DNA of 64,000 bases. Origin: Pseudoalteromonas arctica (lineage in GTDB: Bacteria; Pseudomonadota; Gammaproteobacteria; Enterobacterales; Alteromonadaceae). Under the pieces are notes generated by a model. The model searched no databases. It was not told the DNA's origin and was given only the letters and a program-made list of their open reading frames with translations. Below, piece after piece: positions 19,211 through 27,975 of the stretch. Where the stretch lies: positions 1-64,000 of the forward strand of contig NZ_JABBMT010000002.1 of assembly GCF_012927645.1 (NCBI RefSeq), read 5' to 3'. Position 1 is the stretch's first letter. Every line of letters begins with the position of its first letter. Position numbers and translations under genes: made by a program.

Positions 19211-22072
19211 CTATTTTACTTGACTCACTTTATCTAATAAATACAGCACAGATTGGTAGCTAATACCGCTGTGCTGAGTTAAGCCAATTTCACAACTGCG
19301 GCTATTAGAAATACCGCTACTGCAATTTTGAGGTATTTGGTTACGCAGCGTTTTTAATGCATTTGCATTTAATTCTGGCAAGTTAAAGCCCTTATCGCCG
19401 GCAAAGCCACAACATTCAATATCAGCCGGAATAATCACTTCGTTACTGCATGCTTTAGCGACGGCAACAAGTTGTTGTTCACTGCCACGGCGTTTGCTAC
19501 TACAGGTAACATGTAACATAACCGGCTCTGGTTGGGCTGTGATAGTCAGCTTAGGCAATAAATATTGATAAGCAAACTCAGCGCTTTCGAGTACTGTTAA
19601 ACCGCGCTGTTGCGCTGCTTCATTGCTTGTTAATGCACATGGACTGGCGTCAAAAATAATCGGGTAACGACCATTTTCAGACATCTGCTGCGCGATATCG
19701 AGTAACTGCTCTGCTTTACTTTTTGCCTGTTCAGGTAAGCCTTTACTGGCAAAGGGCATGCCACAACATAGCTCATTGATTTGCATCGGCAGTAACAGTT
19801 CAATTCCCGCTTTAGTCGCGAGACTATGCATAACTTGCATAATTGAGCGGCGATCATCCGCTTGCTCATCAACAGCAAACACCCGGCTGGCACAACTGGG
19901 AAGATAAACCACTTTATCAGTCTGTTGTGCGTGTACTATGCTGTGATTAATTGGTTGCTCGCCCCTTGGCCACGCTGAATAATAAAGTGGAGTGCCAATC
20001 AGCTTATTAGCAGGTTTGGTTAAACTACGCAGTGCCTGTGCACCAATGATGTTTCGCACCATCGCCATGCTGGTTAAGCCAAAACGTGCTGTATTTGCTA
20101 ATACCGCAAAATGTTTGACCGCAAAACTGGCTATGTGCGGCGCCAATTTCGCATTGCGTTGCTTTTTTGCCCTCAGGGATTTTATAAATTCGCCTGTGTT
20201 AATACCGACAGGGCATTTCATGCCACACAGCCCGGTTGCTGCACAGCTATCAATACCTAAATATTGAAAATCTTTTTCAATACTGCTGAGCTGACGATTA
20301 ATGTGCTGTTTTTCGCTAATATCACGGGTGTTACTAAGTTGATTAACCAATTCAGTGCGACGTCGCCACAGCGTAATACGTTGGCGCGGCGTTAAAGTGA
20401 GTCCTTTTGATGGGCATACGGTTTCGCAAAAACCACACTCAATACATTTGTCGATTATATCGTCGCTGCTAGGTATGGTTTTTAAATGTTGAATATGGCA
20501 GTTTTCATCTGTATTGATGATCACTCCTGGGTTTAAAATATGGTCTGTATCAAACAATTGTTTAATACGCTGCATCACAGCAAAGCCATCAGTGCCCCAT
20601 TCGGTTGCCACAAACGGCGCCATATTTCGCCCAGTACCATGCTCAGCTTTTAATGAGCCATTAAGTTCAACCGCCACCAGTTGCGACACGTCCCGCATAA
20701 AGTGCTCATAACGCGCTACTTGCGCTGGTGTATCGAACGCTTGGGTAAATACAAAATGCAAATTACCCGCTAAGGCATGGCCAAAAATAATCGCTTCATC
20801 GTAACTATATTTATCAAATAATTGATGCAGAGCTTTAATACCTTGAGCTAATACATCCAGCTCAAAAGCCACGTCTTCGATGATCACAGTAGTGCCATTT
20901 TCGCGCACTGCACCGACTGCCGGGAACGTACCTTTACGAATATTCCATAATGATGCATTGCGCTTAGCATTTGTTGAAAACGCCATAATCGCTAATTGAT
21001 GGGCACTAAAATGTGCGACAAGCTGATCCACTTGTTGTTGTAAATTAACTAATTTGATTGCGTCTTCTGCACGTAATTCGATTAATAATGCTGCGCTATC
21101 TGCAGGGTAGTTATGCACATCTTTAGGCATGATGTCATGCTGCGCGACACACAGAAGCGAGCGCTTATCCAATAACTCAACCGCCGCTACATCAAGCGTT
21201 GCGAGTTGCTTTACTAATTCACAAACTTGGCTTATATCATCAAAAATAATAAACGCTGAGCTTTTATGAGCATGATCAATCACCGTGTGGTAAGTAATAT
21301 CAGCAATAAACCCCAGCGTACCTTCAGAGCCAATCATTAAATGCTTAATGATCTCTATCGGATCAGTGTAATCAATTAGCGCGTTTAAACCATAACCCGT
21401 GGTATTTTTTAAGCGGTATTTATGAGCAATACGCTGTGCCAACTCAGGATTATTTGTAACCTGCTGGGCAAGCGCAGTGATATCGTTAATAAACGGTTGA
21501 TGGCTGCGTAAAAATTCAGAACGGCTTTGCTCACTGCGTGTATCAAGCACTGTACCGTCAGCAAAGATTAAGGTCATGTCCTTTACTGTATGGTAACTAT
21601 TTTGTGCCACGCCACAGCACATACCTGATGAATTGTTGGCCGCCATGCCAGCGATTTTACAACTATTGATTGAAGCGGGATCAGGGCCAATTTTACGGCC
21701 AAAAGGTGCAAGCACTGCATTAACTCGAGCACCAATAATAGCAGGCTCTAACCGAATAGCAGCGCCGTTATCTTCAATTTGATAACCAGACCAGCAATCA
21801 CTAAGCAGCACTAGTACAGAGTCGGTAATTGCTTGGCCTGATAAACTAGTACCGGCGGCACGAAAAGTAATCGCAACTTTATATGTTGCAGCGGCACTGA
21901 TGACCTGTTGCGCTTGTTGTTGATCAGCAACCAGTACGATTAATTGCGGCACTAAACGATAAAAGCTGGCATCAGTGCCAAAAGCATAACGCCTAGGGTA
22001 ATCTTCAATAAACGCCGAGGCAGGCAGCTTATCACTGAGTTGTTGTTGAAATAGTGCCTGTGCTGTTGCCAT
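19211..22072 (-). CDS. FAD/Fe-S D-2-hydroxyacid dehydrogenase (D-lactate dehydrogenase Dld-II/YdiJ type)
   Basis: The enzyme oxidises a D-2-hydroxyacid, probably D-lactate or D-2-hydroxyglutarate, and passes electrons towards the quinone pool. The N-terminal FAD-binding domain has FRAAGTSLSGQA and GMAANNSSGMCCG. The FAD-oxidase C-terminal domain has MIGSEGTLGF and the EHGTGRN motif. Next come two Cys clusters (CIECGFCETVCPS and CAATGLCGMKCPVG) and a C-terminal CCG domain (CCGMPFASKG; CCGFAGDKGF). The length of 953 residues is close to the fused Shewanella Dld-II. The start has AAGGGG. It is monocistronic, with no lactate permease nearby, so the substrate is not settled by context. Confidence 0.88.
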   Translation of the reverse strand: MATAQALFQQQLSDKLPASAFIEDYPRRYAFGTDASFYRLVPQLIVLVADQQQAQQVISAAATYKVAITFRAAGTSLSGQAITDSVLVLLSDCWSGYQIEDNGAAIRLEPAIIGARVNAVLAPFGRKIGPDPASINSCKIAGMAANNSSGMCCGVAQNSYHTVKDMTLIFADGTVLDTRSEQSRSEFLRSHQPFINDITALAQQVTNNPELAQRIAHKYRLKNTTGYGLNALIDYTDPIEIIKHLMIGSEGTLGFIADITYHTVIDHAHKSSAFIIFDDISQVCELVKQLATLDVAAVELLDKRSLLCVAQHDIMPKDVHNYPADSAALLIELRAEDAIKLVNLQQQVDQLVAHFSAHQLAIMAFSTNAKRNASLWNIRKGTFPAVGAVRENGTTVIIEDVAFELDVLAQGIKALHQLFDKYSYDEAIIFGHALAGNLHFVFTQAFDTPAQVARYEHFMRDVSQLVAVELNGSLKAEHGTGRNMAPFVATEWGTDGFAVMQRIKQLFDTDHILNPGVIINTDENCHIQHLKTIPSSDDIIDKCIECGFCETVCPSKGLTLTPRQRITLWRRRTELVNQLSNTRDISEKQHINRQLSSIEKDFQYLGIDSCAATGLCGMKCPVGINTGEFIKSLRAKKQRNAKLAPHIASFAVKHFAVLANTARFGLTSMAMVRNIIGAQALRSLTKPANKLIGTPLYYSAWPRGEQPINHSIVHAQQTDKVVYLPSCASRVFAVDEQADDRRSIMQVMHSLATKAGIELLLPMQINELCCGMPFASKGLPEQAKSKAEQLLDIAQQMSENGRYPIIFDASPCALTSNEAAQQRGLTVLESAEFAYQYLLPKLTITAQPEPVMLHVTCSSKRRGSEQQLVAVAKACSNEVIIPADIECCGFAGDKGFNLPELNANALKTLRNQIPQNCSSGISNSRSCEIGLTQHSGISYQSVLYLLDKVSQVK

Positions 22073-22385
22073 TATTTGCCCCTTTGCGTGCTGTTAATTT
22101 ATTCTCTTGGCGACCCACCAAATATTATGGAATATATTATTACTTGAAATAAAAGAGAATTACCATTAATAAAAGTCCGTCTAATATTATTTTTCATCTA
22201 AACAACTATTAAGCCTTAATATTTATGTAATTATCAGGCAAAAATGTGATTCGTCGGTGGTTTTTGCAGTTCTGAAAAAAAACCGTTAATGTGACAAAAT
22301 ATGTTGTATTTCAATCCAAAATGGCATTACCATCAGGAATAAAATATTCATAAATAAAATAAGCAATTCAGCTTTGGAGTCTACT
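22073..22385. other. Divergent intergenic region, dehydrogenase/GH3
   Basis: This AT-rich region of about 310 bases separates two divergent genes and must hold both promoters. ATTCTCTT and AAGAGAAT arms about 50 bases apart form a loose inverted repeat near 22100-22160. I see no RNA gene or credible small ORF. Confidence 0.5.
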
Positions 22386-24260
22386 GTGTTAAATAAGTTT
22401 GCCATATCATCAATTCTCTTTGGACTAGGGTGTTTATTACCAATGAAATCGACCTTTGCAGCGAGCAATTTAACCCTTGAGCAACAGCTTGGCCAAAAGC
22501 TGATGCTCGATTTCCGCTATTATTGTAAGCAAGACAGCGAGAACACACCAGAGCAAAAGTGCCGTAATGCAGTCACTGAATTACCTGCAGATTTAGCCAA
22601 GCTGATCACTAAACATAATATTGGTGGGGTAATTTTATTTGCTGAAAATATCGATAATATTGCACAAATCGTTAAATTAAATAATGCGATGCAACAAGCT
22701 GCGGCAAAGTCGAGCTTAGGCGCACCTTTATTTATTTCAATTGACCAAGAAGGCGGACGTGTTGCACGTATTCCTCGTGATATTGCCACTTCATTTACTG
22801 GTAATATGTCGATTGGCGCAAGTTATGCGGTTCACGACACCAAGTTTGCTACACAATCTGCACAAGTGATTGCTGATGAATTAAAAGCCATTGGTGTTAA
22901 TGTTAACTATGCCCCAACCGTTGATGTAAACATGAACCCTGATAACCCTGTTATTAATGTGCGCTCATATGGTGAAGATCCAACACTTGTGAGTATTTTA
23001 GGTGGCGCACAAGTTGCTGGCTTGGAAGGTAATGGCGTAATTACCTCACTGAAACACTTTCCAGGCCATGGTGATACAAACGTTGATAGCCACACCGGCT
23101 TGCCAAAAGTAATGCACGATAAAGAAACTATCTGGGAAAAAGATTTACCTCCGTTTCAAACTATTATTAAAAAGCAAAACCCTGGCATGATCATGACTGC
23201 GCATATTCAGTACCCAGCACTGGATAGCAGCACATTTGTGAGTAAAGATGGCAAAACCATGATCAAACCTGCGACGATGTCGCATAAAATCATCAGCGAA
23301 TTATTACGCGATGAAATGGGTTATCAAGGTGTGGTGATCACCGATGCGCTAGATATGGCTGGTATTAGCCACTTTTTCGAACCAATTGAAGCCGTTGTAA
23401 ATACCTTTGCTGCCGGGGTTGATATTGCTCTGATGCCAATTGAAATTCGTAGTCCAAAAGATTTAGTCGTATTAGATAAACTGATCAGCCGCTTAGTGAG
23501 TGAAGTTGAAAAAGGTAATTTAAACGCTGACGAAGTCGCCATCTCTGCGCAACGAATCATCAATTTAAAAAGTAAATTTAAACTGACCACAGAGCTTAAC
23601 GAATCGTTAGCAATGCAAAAAGCACACCTTATTTTAGGTGATGATAATCATCGCAAAGTCGAAGCTGAGCTGGCTCTTGCTGGCATTACCCAAGTTAAAA
23701 ATGACCAGCATACCTTACCGATTAAACTGACGGCAAACAGTAAAATACATATCATCATGCCTGATACCCGCAAGTGTTTGGCGCTACAACAGGCGATTGC
23801 AGAAAATACTCAGCAACCGCTTGTATTTAGCTGCACCAGTTTACAAGGCTTTGAGCCCACTGCGACGTTAAAAGCAATCAATGAAGCGGATATCATCATC
23901 GCAGGCAATGCATCGCCAAATCAAAGCGCGGTAGAAATTGGCGGCATGGATGACCTGGCTGATAACCCTGTATTTGCAATTGCAAAATCGGCACAAGGCC
24001 CAGCACTTGAAAGACTACTTCAGCAAGCACAGCACGCTGATAAGAAAACCATTTTTGTTAGTTTAAGGGCACCATATGATATTGCCACATTCGGCCAATA
24101 TGCGGATGCAATTCTAGCAACTTATGCGTATAACATAGATGTAGATAATAATGTTAAAGTGGCAGGGCCAGCTTTCACTGCTCTTGCAAAAGTACTAGTT
24201 GGTAAAAAACCAGCGCAAGGCACTTTGCCTGTTACCGTCCGTGGCATTAACAACAATTAA
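22386..24260 (+). CDS. Exported GH3 beta-N-acetylhexosaminidase (NagZ-like)
   Basis: This glycoside hydrolase releases N-acetylglucosamine from peptidoglycan fragments or chitin oligomers. A signal peptide (residues about 1-26, ending STFA) places it in the periplasm, unlike cytoplasmic NagZ. The GH3 barrel carries IDQEGGRVARI, the NagZ-type loop KHFPGHGDTNVDSH with the catalytic His/Asp pair, and the nucleophile Asp in VVITDALDMAGI. A C-terminal alpha/beta-sandwich domain (residues about 400-620) is present, as in the longer secreted members. The start is GTG 22386, with GGAG six bases upstream; an in-frame TTG four codons earlier lies on that site. It precedes the DUF1445 gene by 17 bases and may share its transcript. 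Confidence 0.9.
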   Translation: MLNKFAISSILFGLGCLLPMKSTFAASNLTLEQQLGQKLMLDFRYYCKQDSENTPEQKCRNAVTELPADLAKLITKHNIGGVILFAENIDNIAQIVKLNNAMQQAAAKSSLGAPLFISIDQEGGRVARIPRDIATSFTGNMSIGASYAVHDTKFATQSAQVIADELKAIGVNVNYAPTVDVNMNPDNPVINVRSYGEDPTLVSILGGAQVAGLEGNGVITSLKHFPGHGDTNVDSHTGLPKVMHDKETIWEKDLPPFQTIIKKQNPGMIMTAHIQYPALDSSTFVSKDGKTMIKPATMSHKIISELLRDEMGYQGVVITDALDMAGISHFFEPIEAVVNTFAAGVDIALMPIEIRSPKDLVVLDKLISRLVSEVEKGNLNADEVAISAQRIINLKSKFKLTTELNESLAMQKAHLILGDDNHRKVEAELALAGITQVKNDQHTLPIKLTANSKIHIIMPDTRKCLALQQAIAENTQQPLVFSCTSLQGFEPTATLKAINEADIIIAGNASPNQSAVEIGGMDDLADNPVFAIAKSAQGPALERLLQQAQHADKKTIFVSLRAPYDIATFGQYADAILATYAYNIDVDNNVKVAGPAFTALAKVLVGKKPAQGTLPVTVRGINNN

Positions 24261-24277
24261 AAGTTTACGAGGATACT

Positions 24278-25075
24278 ATGCAACATAACGCATCACTTAC
24301 TACGCCTTACGCTATTCGTAATATGATCAGAAATGAAGATTATACCGGTAGTACATCGGGTTTTGTTCCCGGCTTTGTACAGGCTAATTTAGTGATATTG
24401 CCGCAGCGCTATGCGTTTGATTTTTTACAATTTTGCCAAGTAAACAAAAAAGCGTGCCCAATCGTAGCAAGTAGCCGTACGCCTGGTGCTACCAGCATTC
24501 CAAATGTTGCTCATGATTTAGATATTCGGACTGACATACCTCGTTATCGTATTTTTAAAAATGGCCAATTGATTGAAGAAGTAACGAATATCAAAGAGCA
24601 ATGGCGCGATGATTTGGTCACTTTTTTAATTGGTTGCTCGTTTTCATTTGAAGAGTCGTTAAAGTTGGCGGGTTTAGAAATACGTAATATTACGGAAAAT
24701 AAAAATGTACCTATGTACATGACTAATATTCCTTGCGAAAGTGCCGGAATATTCCATGCTAACATGGTCGTTAGTATGCGACCGATGAAGCCTGCAGATG
24801 CCATTCGTGCAATCCAAATCTGTAGTCGTTTTCCAGATGTGCATGGAGCGCCAGTTCACTTTGGGGATCCAGCTGCAATAGGCATTAAAGATATTAATCG
24901 CCCTAACTTTGGTGAATCTGTCACCATTAAAGATGGTGAAGTACCGGTATTTTGGGCCTGTGGTGTCACGCCACAAGTAGCCATAGCCAATGCTGCACCT
25001 GACTTTTGTATTACACATAGCCCAGGTCATATGCTGATCACCGACATTCAAAACGCCCATATCTCGGCTTTTTAA
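24278..25075 (+). CDS. DUF1445 (YcsI-type putative hydro-lyase, D-glutamate cyclase related)
   Basis: This 265-residue cytoplasmic protein belongs to the DUF1445 family. Conserved segments are TSGFVPGFVQANLVILP, IVASSRTPG, FLIGCSFSFEESL, MYMTNIPCESAG, ANMVVSMRP, GAPVHFGDP and ACGVTPQVA. The family is annotated as putative hydro-lyase, and in the vertebrate enzyme DGLUCY this type of domain is joined to a DUF4392 D-glutamate cyclase domain. Here it is followed by pxpA (5-oxoprolinase subunit) and a DUF4392 remnant, which fits a role in D-glutamate/5-oxoproline turnover. The ATG has GAGGA upstream. The precise reaction is inferred. Confidence 0.88.
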   Translation: MQHNASLTTPYAIRNMIRNEDYTGSTSGFVPGFVQANLVILPQRYAFDFLQFCQVNKKACPIVASSRTPGATSIPNVAHDLDIRTDIPRYRIFKNGQLIEEVTNIKEQWRDDLVTFLIGCSFSFEESLKLAGLEIRNITENKNVPMYMTNIPCESAGIFHANMVVSMRPMKPADAIRAIQICSRFPDVHGAPVHFGDPAAIGIKDINRPNFGESVTIKDGEVPVFWACGVTPQVAIANAAPDFCITHSPGHMLITDIQNAHISAF

Positions 25076-25087
25076 ACGGAAATAATG

Positions 25088-25819
25088 ATGAAGCTCAATT
25101 GTGATTTAGGAGAAAGCTTTGGTGCATGGCAAATGGGCCTCGATGAAGAGGTAATGCCGCATATTGATATGGCTAATATTGCTTGTGGTTTTCATGGCGG
25201 TGATAGTGATGTTTTAGCACGTACTCTGATGCTTGCTAAACAGCATAACGTCATTATAGGCGCGCACCCCAGCTACCCTGATAAACAGGGCTTTGGTCGT
25301 CGCTCCATGGCATTAACGCCACAAGAGCTAAGCAATTGCCTGCATTATCAAATAGCCGCAATTGAAGGCATGGCAAAAGTACAAGGCCTCACTTTAGAAT
25401 ATGTGAAGCCACATGGCGCGTTATATAACGATATGATGGCCGATAAAACAATTTTGACCACTGTGATGCAAGCTATTGCCAGTTACCCGAGCCCTTTAAA
25501 ACTAATGATTCTCGCCACTGCGAAAGCAGCGCAACATCAACAACTAGCACAACAATATCACCTTGAATTAATTTTAGAAGCGTTTGCTGATCGCCAATAT
25601 ACCGATGACGGTCAATTAGTATCCCGGAAAGTTGCGGGTAGTGTGCATGATAAACCTGCGCTAATAGCGCAAGTTAAACAGTTACTCGCCACTGGCTGCG
25701 TAACCACACAATCGGGCAAACAGCTGCCTTTACATGCCGATAGTTTATGTGTGCATGGTGATAACGCTGCAGGTATTGCCCTTATTCAAGAGATCAAAGC
25801 GTTATGCCACACTCGTTAA
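25088..25819 (+). CDS. pxpA: LamB/YcsF family 5-oxoprolinase subunit A
   Basis: PxpA works with PxpB and PxpC to open 5-oxoproline to glutamate at the cost of ATP. The family opening MKLNCDLGESFGAW is followed by IACGFHGGD, GAHPSYPD, GFGRR, VKPHGALYN, EAFADRQY and CVHGDN. The 244-residue length is standard. An ATG three bases earlier is equally possible. The partner genes pxpB/pxpC are not next to it; instead it sits between DUF1445 and a broken DUF4392 gene. Without PxpBC nearby it may depend on subunits encoded elsewhere or have another role in D-Glu metabolism. Confidence 0.92.
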   Translation: MKLNCDLGESFGAWQMGLDEEVMPHIDMANIACGFHGGDSDVLARTLMLAKQHNVIIGAHPSYPDKQGFGRRSMALTPQELSNCLHYQIAAIEGMAKVQGLTLEYVKPHGALYNDMMADKTILTTVMQAIASYPSPLKLMILATAKAAQHQQLAQQYHLELILEAFADRQYTDDGQLVSRKVAGSVHDKPALIAQVKQLLATGCVTTQSGKQLPLHADSLCVHGDNAAGIALIQEIKALCHTR

Positions 25820-25826
25820 GTGATGA

Positions 25827-25997
25827 GCAATTCAGTCAAGCAATCGAAACTACAATATGCGCGGCATAGATATATCTGTCGATTGTGGCTGCTTTGACTT
25901 TTTTATCTCTCAAGCCGCCTGCCCAGCAATCGCGAGTGGTGATGGTGGCAACGAAATTAGTATGGGTAATTTAGCCCAACACATGGCTAACAACTAA
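25827..25997 (+). pseudogene. C-terminal remnant of DUF4392 (D-glutamate cyclase) gene
   Basis: In the frame ending at the TAA 25995-25997 the translation contains NYNMRGIDIS followed by SGDGGNEISMGNLAQHM. These match the two hallmark segments of DUF4392, the YYNMRG region and the C-terminal GDGGNEIGMG motif. An in-frame stop just upstream (25824-25826) and loss of all N-terminal sequence show it is a fragment. The region between the two motifs is shorter than expected, so further sequence has been deleted. Together with DUF1445 and pxpA it suggests a former D-glutamate cyclisation/5-oxoproline operon. I am confident about the motif, less about exact ends. Confidence 0.72.
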
Positions 25998-26046
25998 TTA
26001 CACGGCTACGTCAGCTCGACGGTTTTATTAACAATGAGGATTCCCC

Positions 26047-26355
26047 ATGAGTACGGTTTACCTAAATGGTGAGTACCTAGCAGCACAAGACGCTAAAATT
26101 TCACCAATGGATCGCGGCTTTTTATTCGGTGATGGTATTTACGAAGTGATCCCTGCTTATCAAGGCAAAATGCTAGGCTTTAATGCCCATATTGAACGAA
26201 TGAATAACGGCTTAAATGAAATAACCGAAGCAAGCTCAAGTAACGTGTTTATTGTTAAAGATGGTGTCATTAGTACGCCACCGCTGGATAACCAAATATT
26301 ACCCGGCATTACTCGCTGGTTTACAGTTAATATAGGGCTTCGTTATCCTTTTTAA
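26047..26355 (+). pseudogene. D-amino-acid aminotransferase (Dat, class IV), internally deleted
   Basis: The translation starts like a full D-alanine aminotransferase (MSTVYLNGEYLAAQDAKISP, then MDRGFLFGDGIYEV, ending near residue 58). It then jumps directly to TEASSSNVFIVKDGVISTPP and NQILPGITR, a segment that normally lies more than 100 residues later. The intervening part, including the PLP-binding Lys, is missing, and the end is lost after NIGLRYPF. An excellent ribosome-binding site (GAGGA) remains. The product of 102 residues cannot be active. Dat makes D-glutamate from D-alanine and 2-oxoglutarate, which fits the neighbouring D-Glu genes. Confidence 0.85.
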
Positions 26356-26407
26356 GCCACGCCATACCAGGCATCATCATTGTATAGATCAACTTACTAC
26401 TACTTTA

Positions 26408-26488
26408 TTATAAGCCAGTTGAGCCTGTGTTTGCCACAGGCGTAATACATATTGCAAATAACGCCAATAAAGCACTTACTTTAGTCAT
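26408..26488 (-). other. 26-codon orphan signal-peptide-like ORF, possible gene remnant
   Basis: On the minus strand MTKVSALLALFAICITPVAN looks like a complete signal peptide, but the reading frame stops six codons later. No strong ribosome-binding site is seen. It may be the stub of a deleted exported-protein gene in the same decaying region, or chance. Confidence 0.3.
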
Positions 26489-26510
26489 AACTTACTATGC
26501 AAATTAACAA

Positions 26511-26891
26511 TTAAGCGACTTCAGTAAAGCAAAATACATTGAGCTTATTACCATCAAGATCTCGAAAATAACCGACATAAAAGCCGGGCATTTCACGAGA
26601 CCCAGGCGCGCCTTCGTCTGTAGCGCCAAGTTCAATTGCTTTTGCATAAAAAGCATCTACCTGTGCTGGAGTCTCGACCGACATCGCAATCATAGTGCCA
26701 TTACCTACCGTTGCAGCTTCATCATTATGCGGTAGAGTCACTGAAAAACCTGGCTGATCAGCCCCTGTACTCCATGCGACAAAGCGCTCATTTTCTAAAA
26801 AACGTTGTGCCCCAAGTTCACCTAATAAATTGTCGTAAAACTCGACTGCTTTTGCCAAGTTATTAGTGCCAACCATTGTATAGCCAATCAT
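26511..26891 (-). CDS. VOC-family (glyoxalase/bleomycin-resistance fold) protein
   Basis: This 126-residue protein has one vicinal-oxygen-chelate domain: MIGYTMVGTNNLAKAVEFYDNLL at the start, WSTGADQPGFSVT in the middle and GFYVGYFRDLDGNKLNVFCF at the end. In this group metal-ligand positions vary and the substrate is usually unknown. AAGGAA precedes the ATG. It stands alone between the decayed aminotransferase and the phosphopantetheinyl transferase. No evidence links it to resistance. Confidence 0.85.
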   Translation of the reverse strand: MIGYTMVGTNNLAKAVEFYDNLLGELGAQRFLENERFVAWSTGADQPGFSVTLPHNDEAATVGNGTMIAMSVETPAQVDAFYAKAIELGATDEGAPGSREMPGFYVGYFRDLDGNKLNVFCFTEVA

Positions 26892-27035
26892 AAAAATTCC
26901 TTATCAAAAATTGAACAATATCCAAGATAACCGTGTATTGAGGTTTAGTCCATTATTTGGGACATTAAAACTATAATTTTTAGTTATGATCATAAATAGC
27001 TTTACTTTTTTTTTGAAAAATAAAGTACTATCAGT

Positions 27036-27770
27036 ATGTTCAAAGAAATTCATAGGGAAATTTTAGTTTTCATGAAAATACTGCAAACTACAAAACTCAG
27101 GCCACAACTGCAGTATCCATACTATTGCTGTGAGTTTGAAACCGCGAGTTTTACCGATGCAGACTTTGCGGCCCATCAAATTATTTTCCCTACACAATTG
27201 AATAAGGCTGTAGATAAAAGAAAAGCCGAATATTTGGCTGGTAGAGTGTGCGCTAAACACGTGCTCGCGGCACTTAAAATATATAATTTTGAACTAATAA
27301 GCGCAGCAGATCGTGCTCCCATTTGGCCTAATAAAATAGTGGGTAGCATTACCCATAGCCAACAAACTGCAATGGCAATGGTAGCTCACAGTACCGATAT
27401 TGCAGGAATTGGTATTGATATAGAGCAACTGATGAGTGCAAAACAAGAGCTAGAGTTACAAAAGCAAATTTTGCATCCTGATGAATTTTTTCAATTTCAA
27501 CGATTAGCCAAACAGGTATCACATCCATTAACCGTGATTTTTTCGGCCAAAGAAAGTGTTTTTAAAGCACTCTACCCGAGCGTTAAACAGTTTTTTGGTT
27601 TTGAAGCCGCCAAGCTCATTGCTTTTAATGAGCGGCAGCTACAATTTAAAATAACCCAAACACTCTCAGAGCAAGTGCCACAAGACACTTGTGTAACCGT
27701 GTTTTATCAATGTAACAACGAGCAAGTACTTACTGAATGCGAATTTAAACCGCTAGTTAAAAATTTTTAA
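27036..27770 (+). CDS. EntD-like 4'-phosphopantetheinyl transferase
   Basis: This enzyme moves 4'-phosphopantetheine from CoA to the Ser of carrier domains, activating the NRPS proteins of the siderophore island. EntD/Sfp motifs are present: KRKAEYLAGRVCAKHVL, GSITHSQQTAMAM, GIGIDIEQ with the Mg-binding acids, and FSAKESVFKALYP. The length is 244 residues from ATG 27036, or 232 from an in-frame ATG at 27072; neither has a convincing ribosome-binding site at normal spacing. It lies at the left edge of the island and converges on the DapE-like gene. Its carrier substrates would be the ArCP/PCP at 46336-49836 and the T domain at 34112-37195. Confidence 0.9.
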   Translation: MFKEIHREILVFMKILQTTKLRPQLQYPYYCCEFETASFTDADFAAHQIIFPTQLNKAVDKRKAEYLAGRVCAKHVLAALKIYNFELISAADRAPIWPNKIVGSITHSQQTAMAMVAHSTDIAGIGIDIEQLMSAKQELELQKQILHPDEFFQFQRLAKQVSHPLTVIFSAKESVFKALYPSVKQFFGFEAAKLIAFNERQLQFKITQTLSEQVPQDTCVTVFYQCNNEQVLTECEFKPLVKNF

Positions 27771-27975
27771 GCTGCCATTTTACCCCTACGAATCATTCGT
27801 AACTAGGTTTCTAGTAGACCACTACATTGAAATAAGACATAGTACGATGGCTTCATTGCCATCAAATCAAATTTAAAAAATAACAATTTCTATTTTCAAC
27901 TTGTAGCTTTTAATTATAGTTTTTAAAGCACCATCAGACTTGATATATATTTGGAAATGCAAAGGCTATGCTAGT

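Noticed and set aside
22100..22160. Loose inverted repeat (ATTCTCTT/AAGAGAAT) as an operator
   Set aside because: The arms are short and 50 bases apart in very AT-rich DNA; this is compatible with chance.
26511..26891. Bleomycin-resistance protein
   Set aside because: The VOC fold is shared by many unrelated enzymes; nothing in sequence or context points to bleomycin binding.
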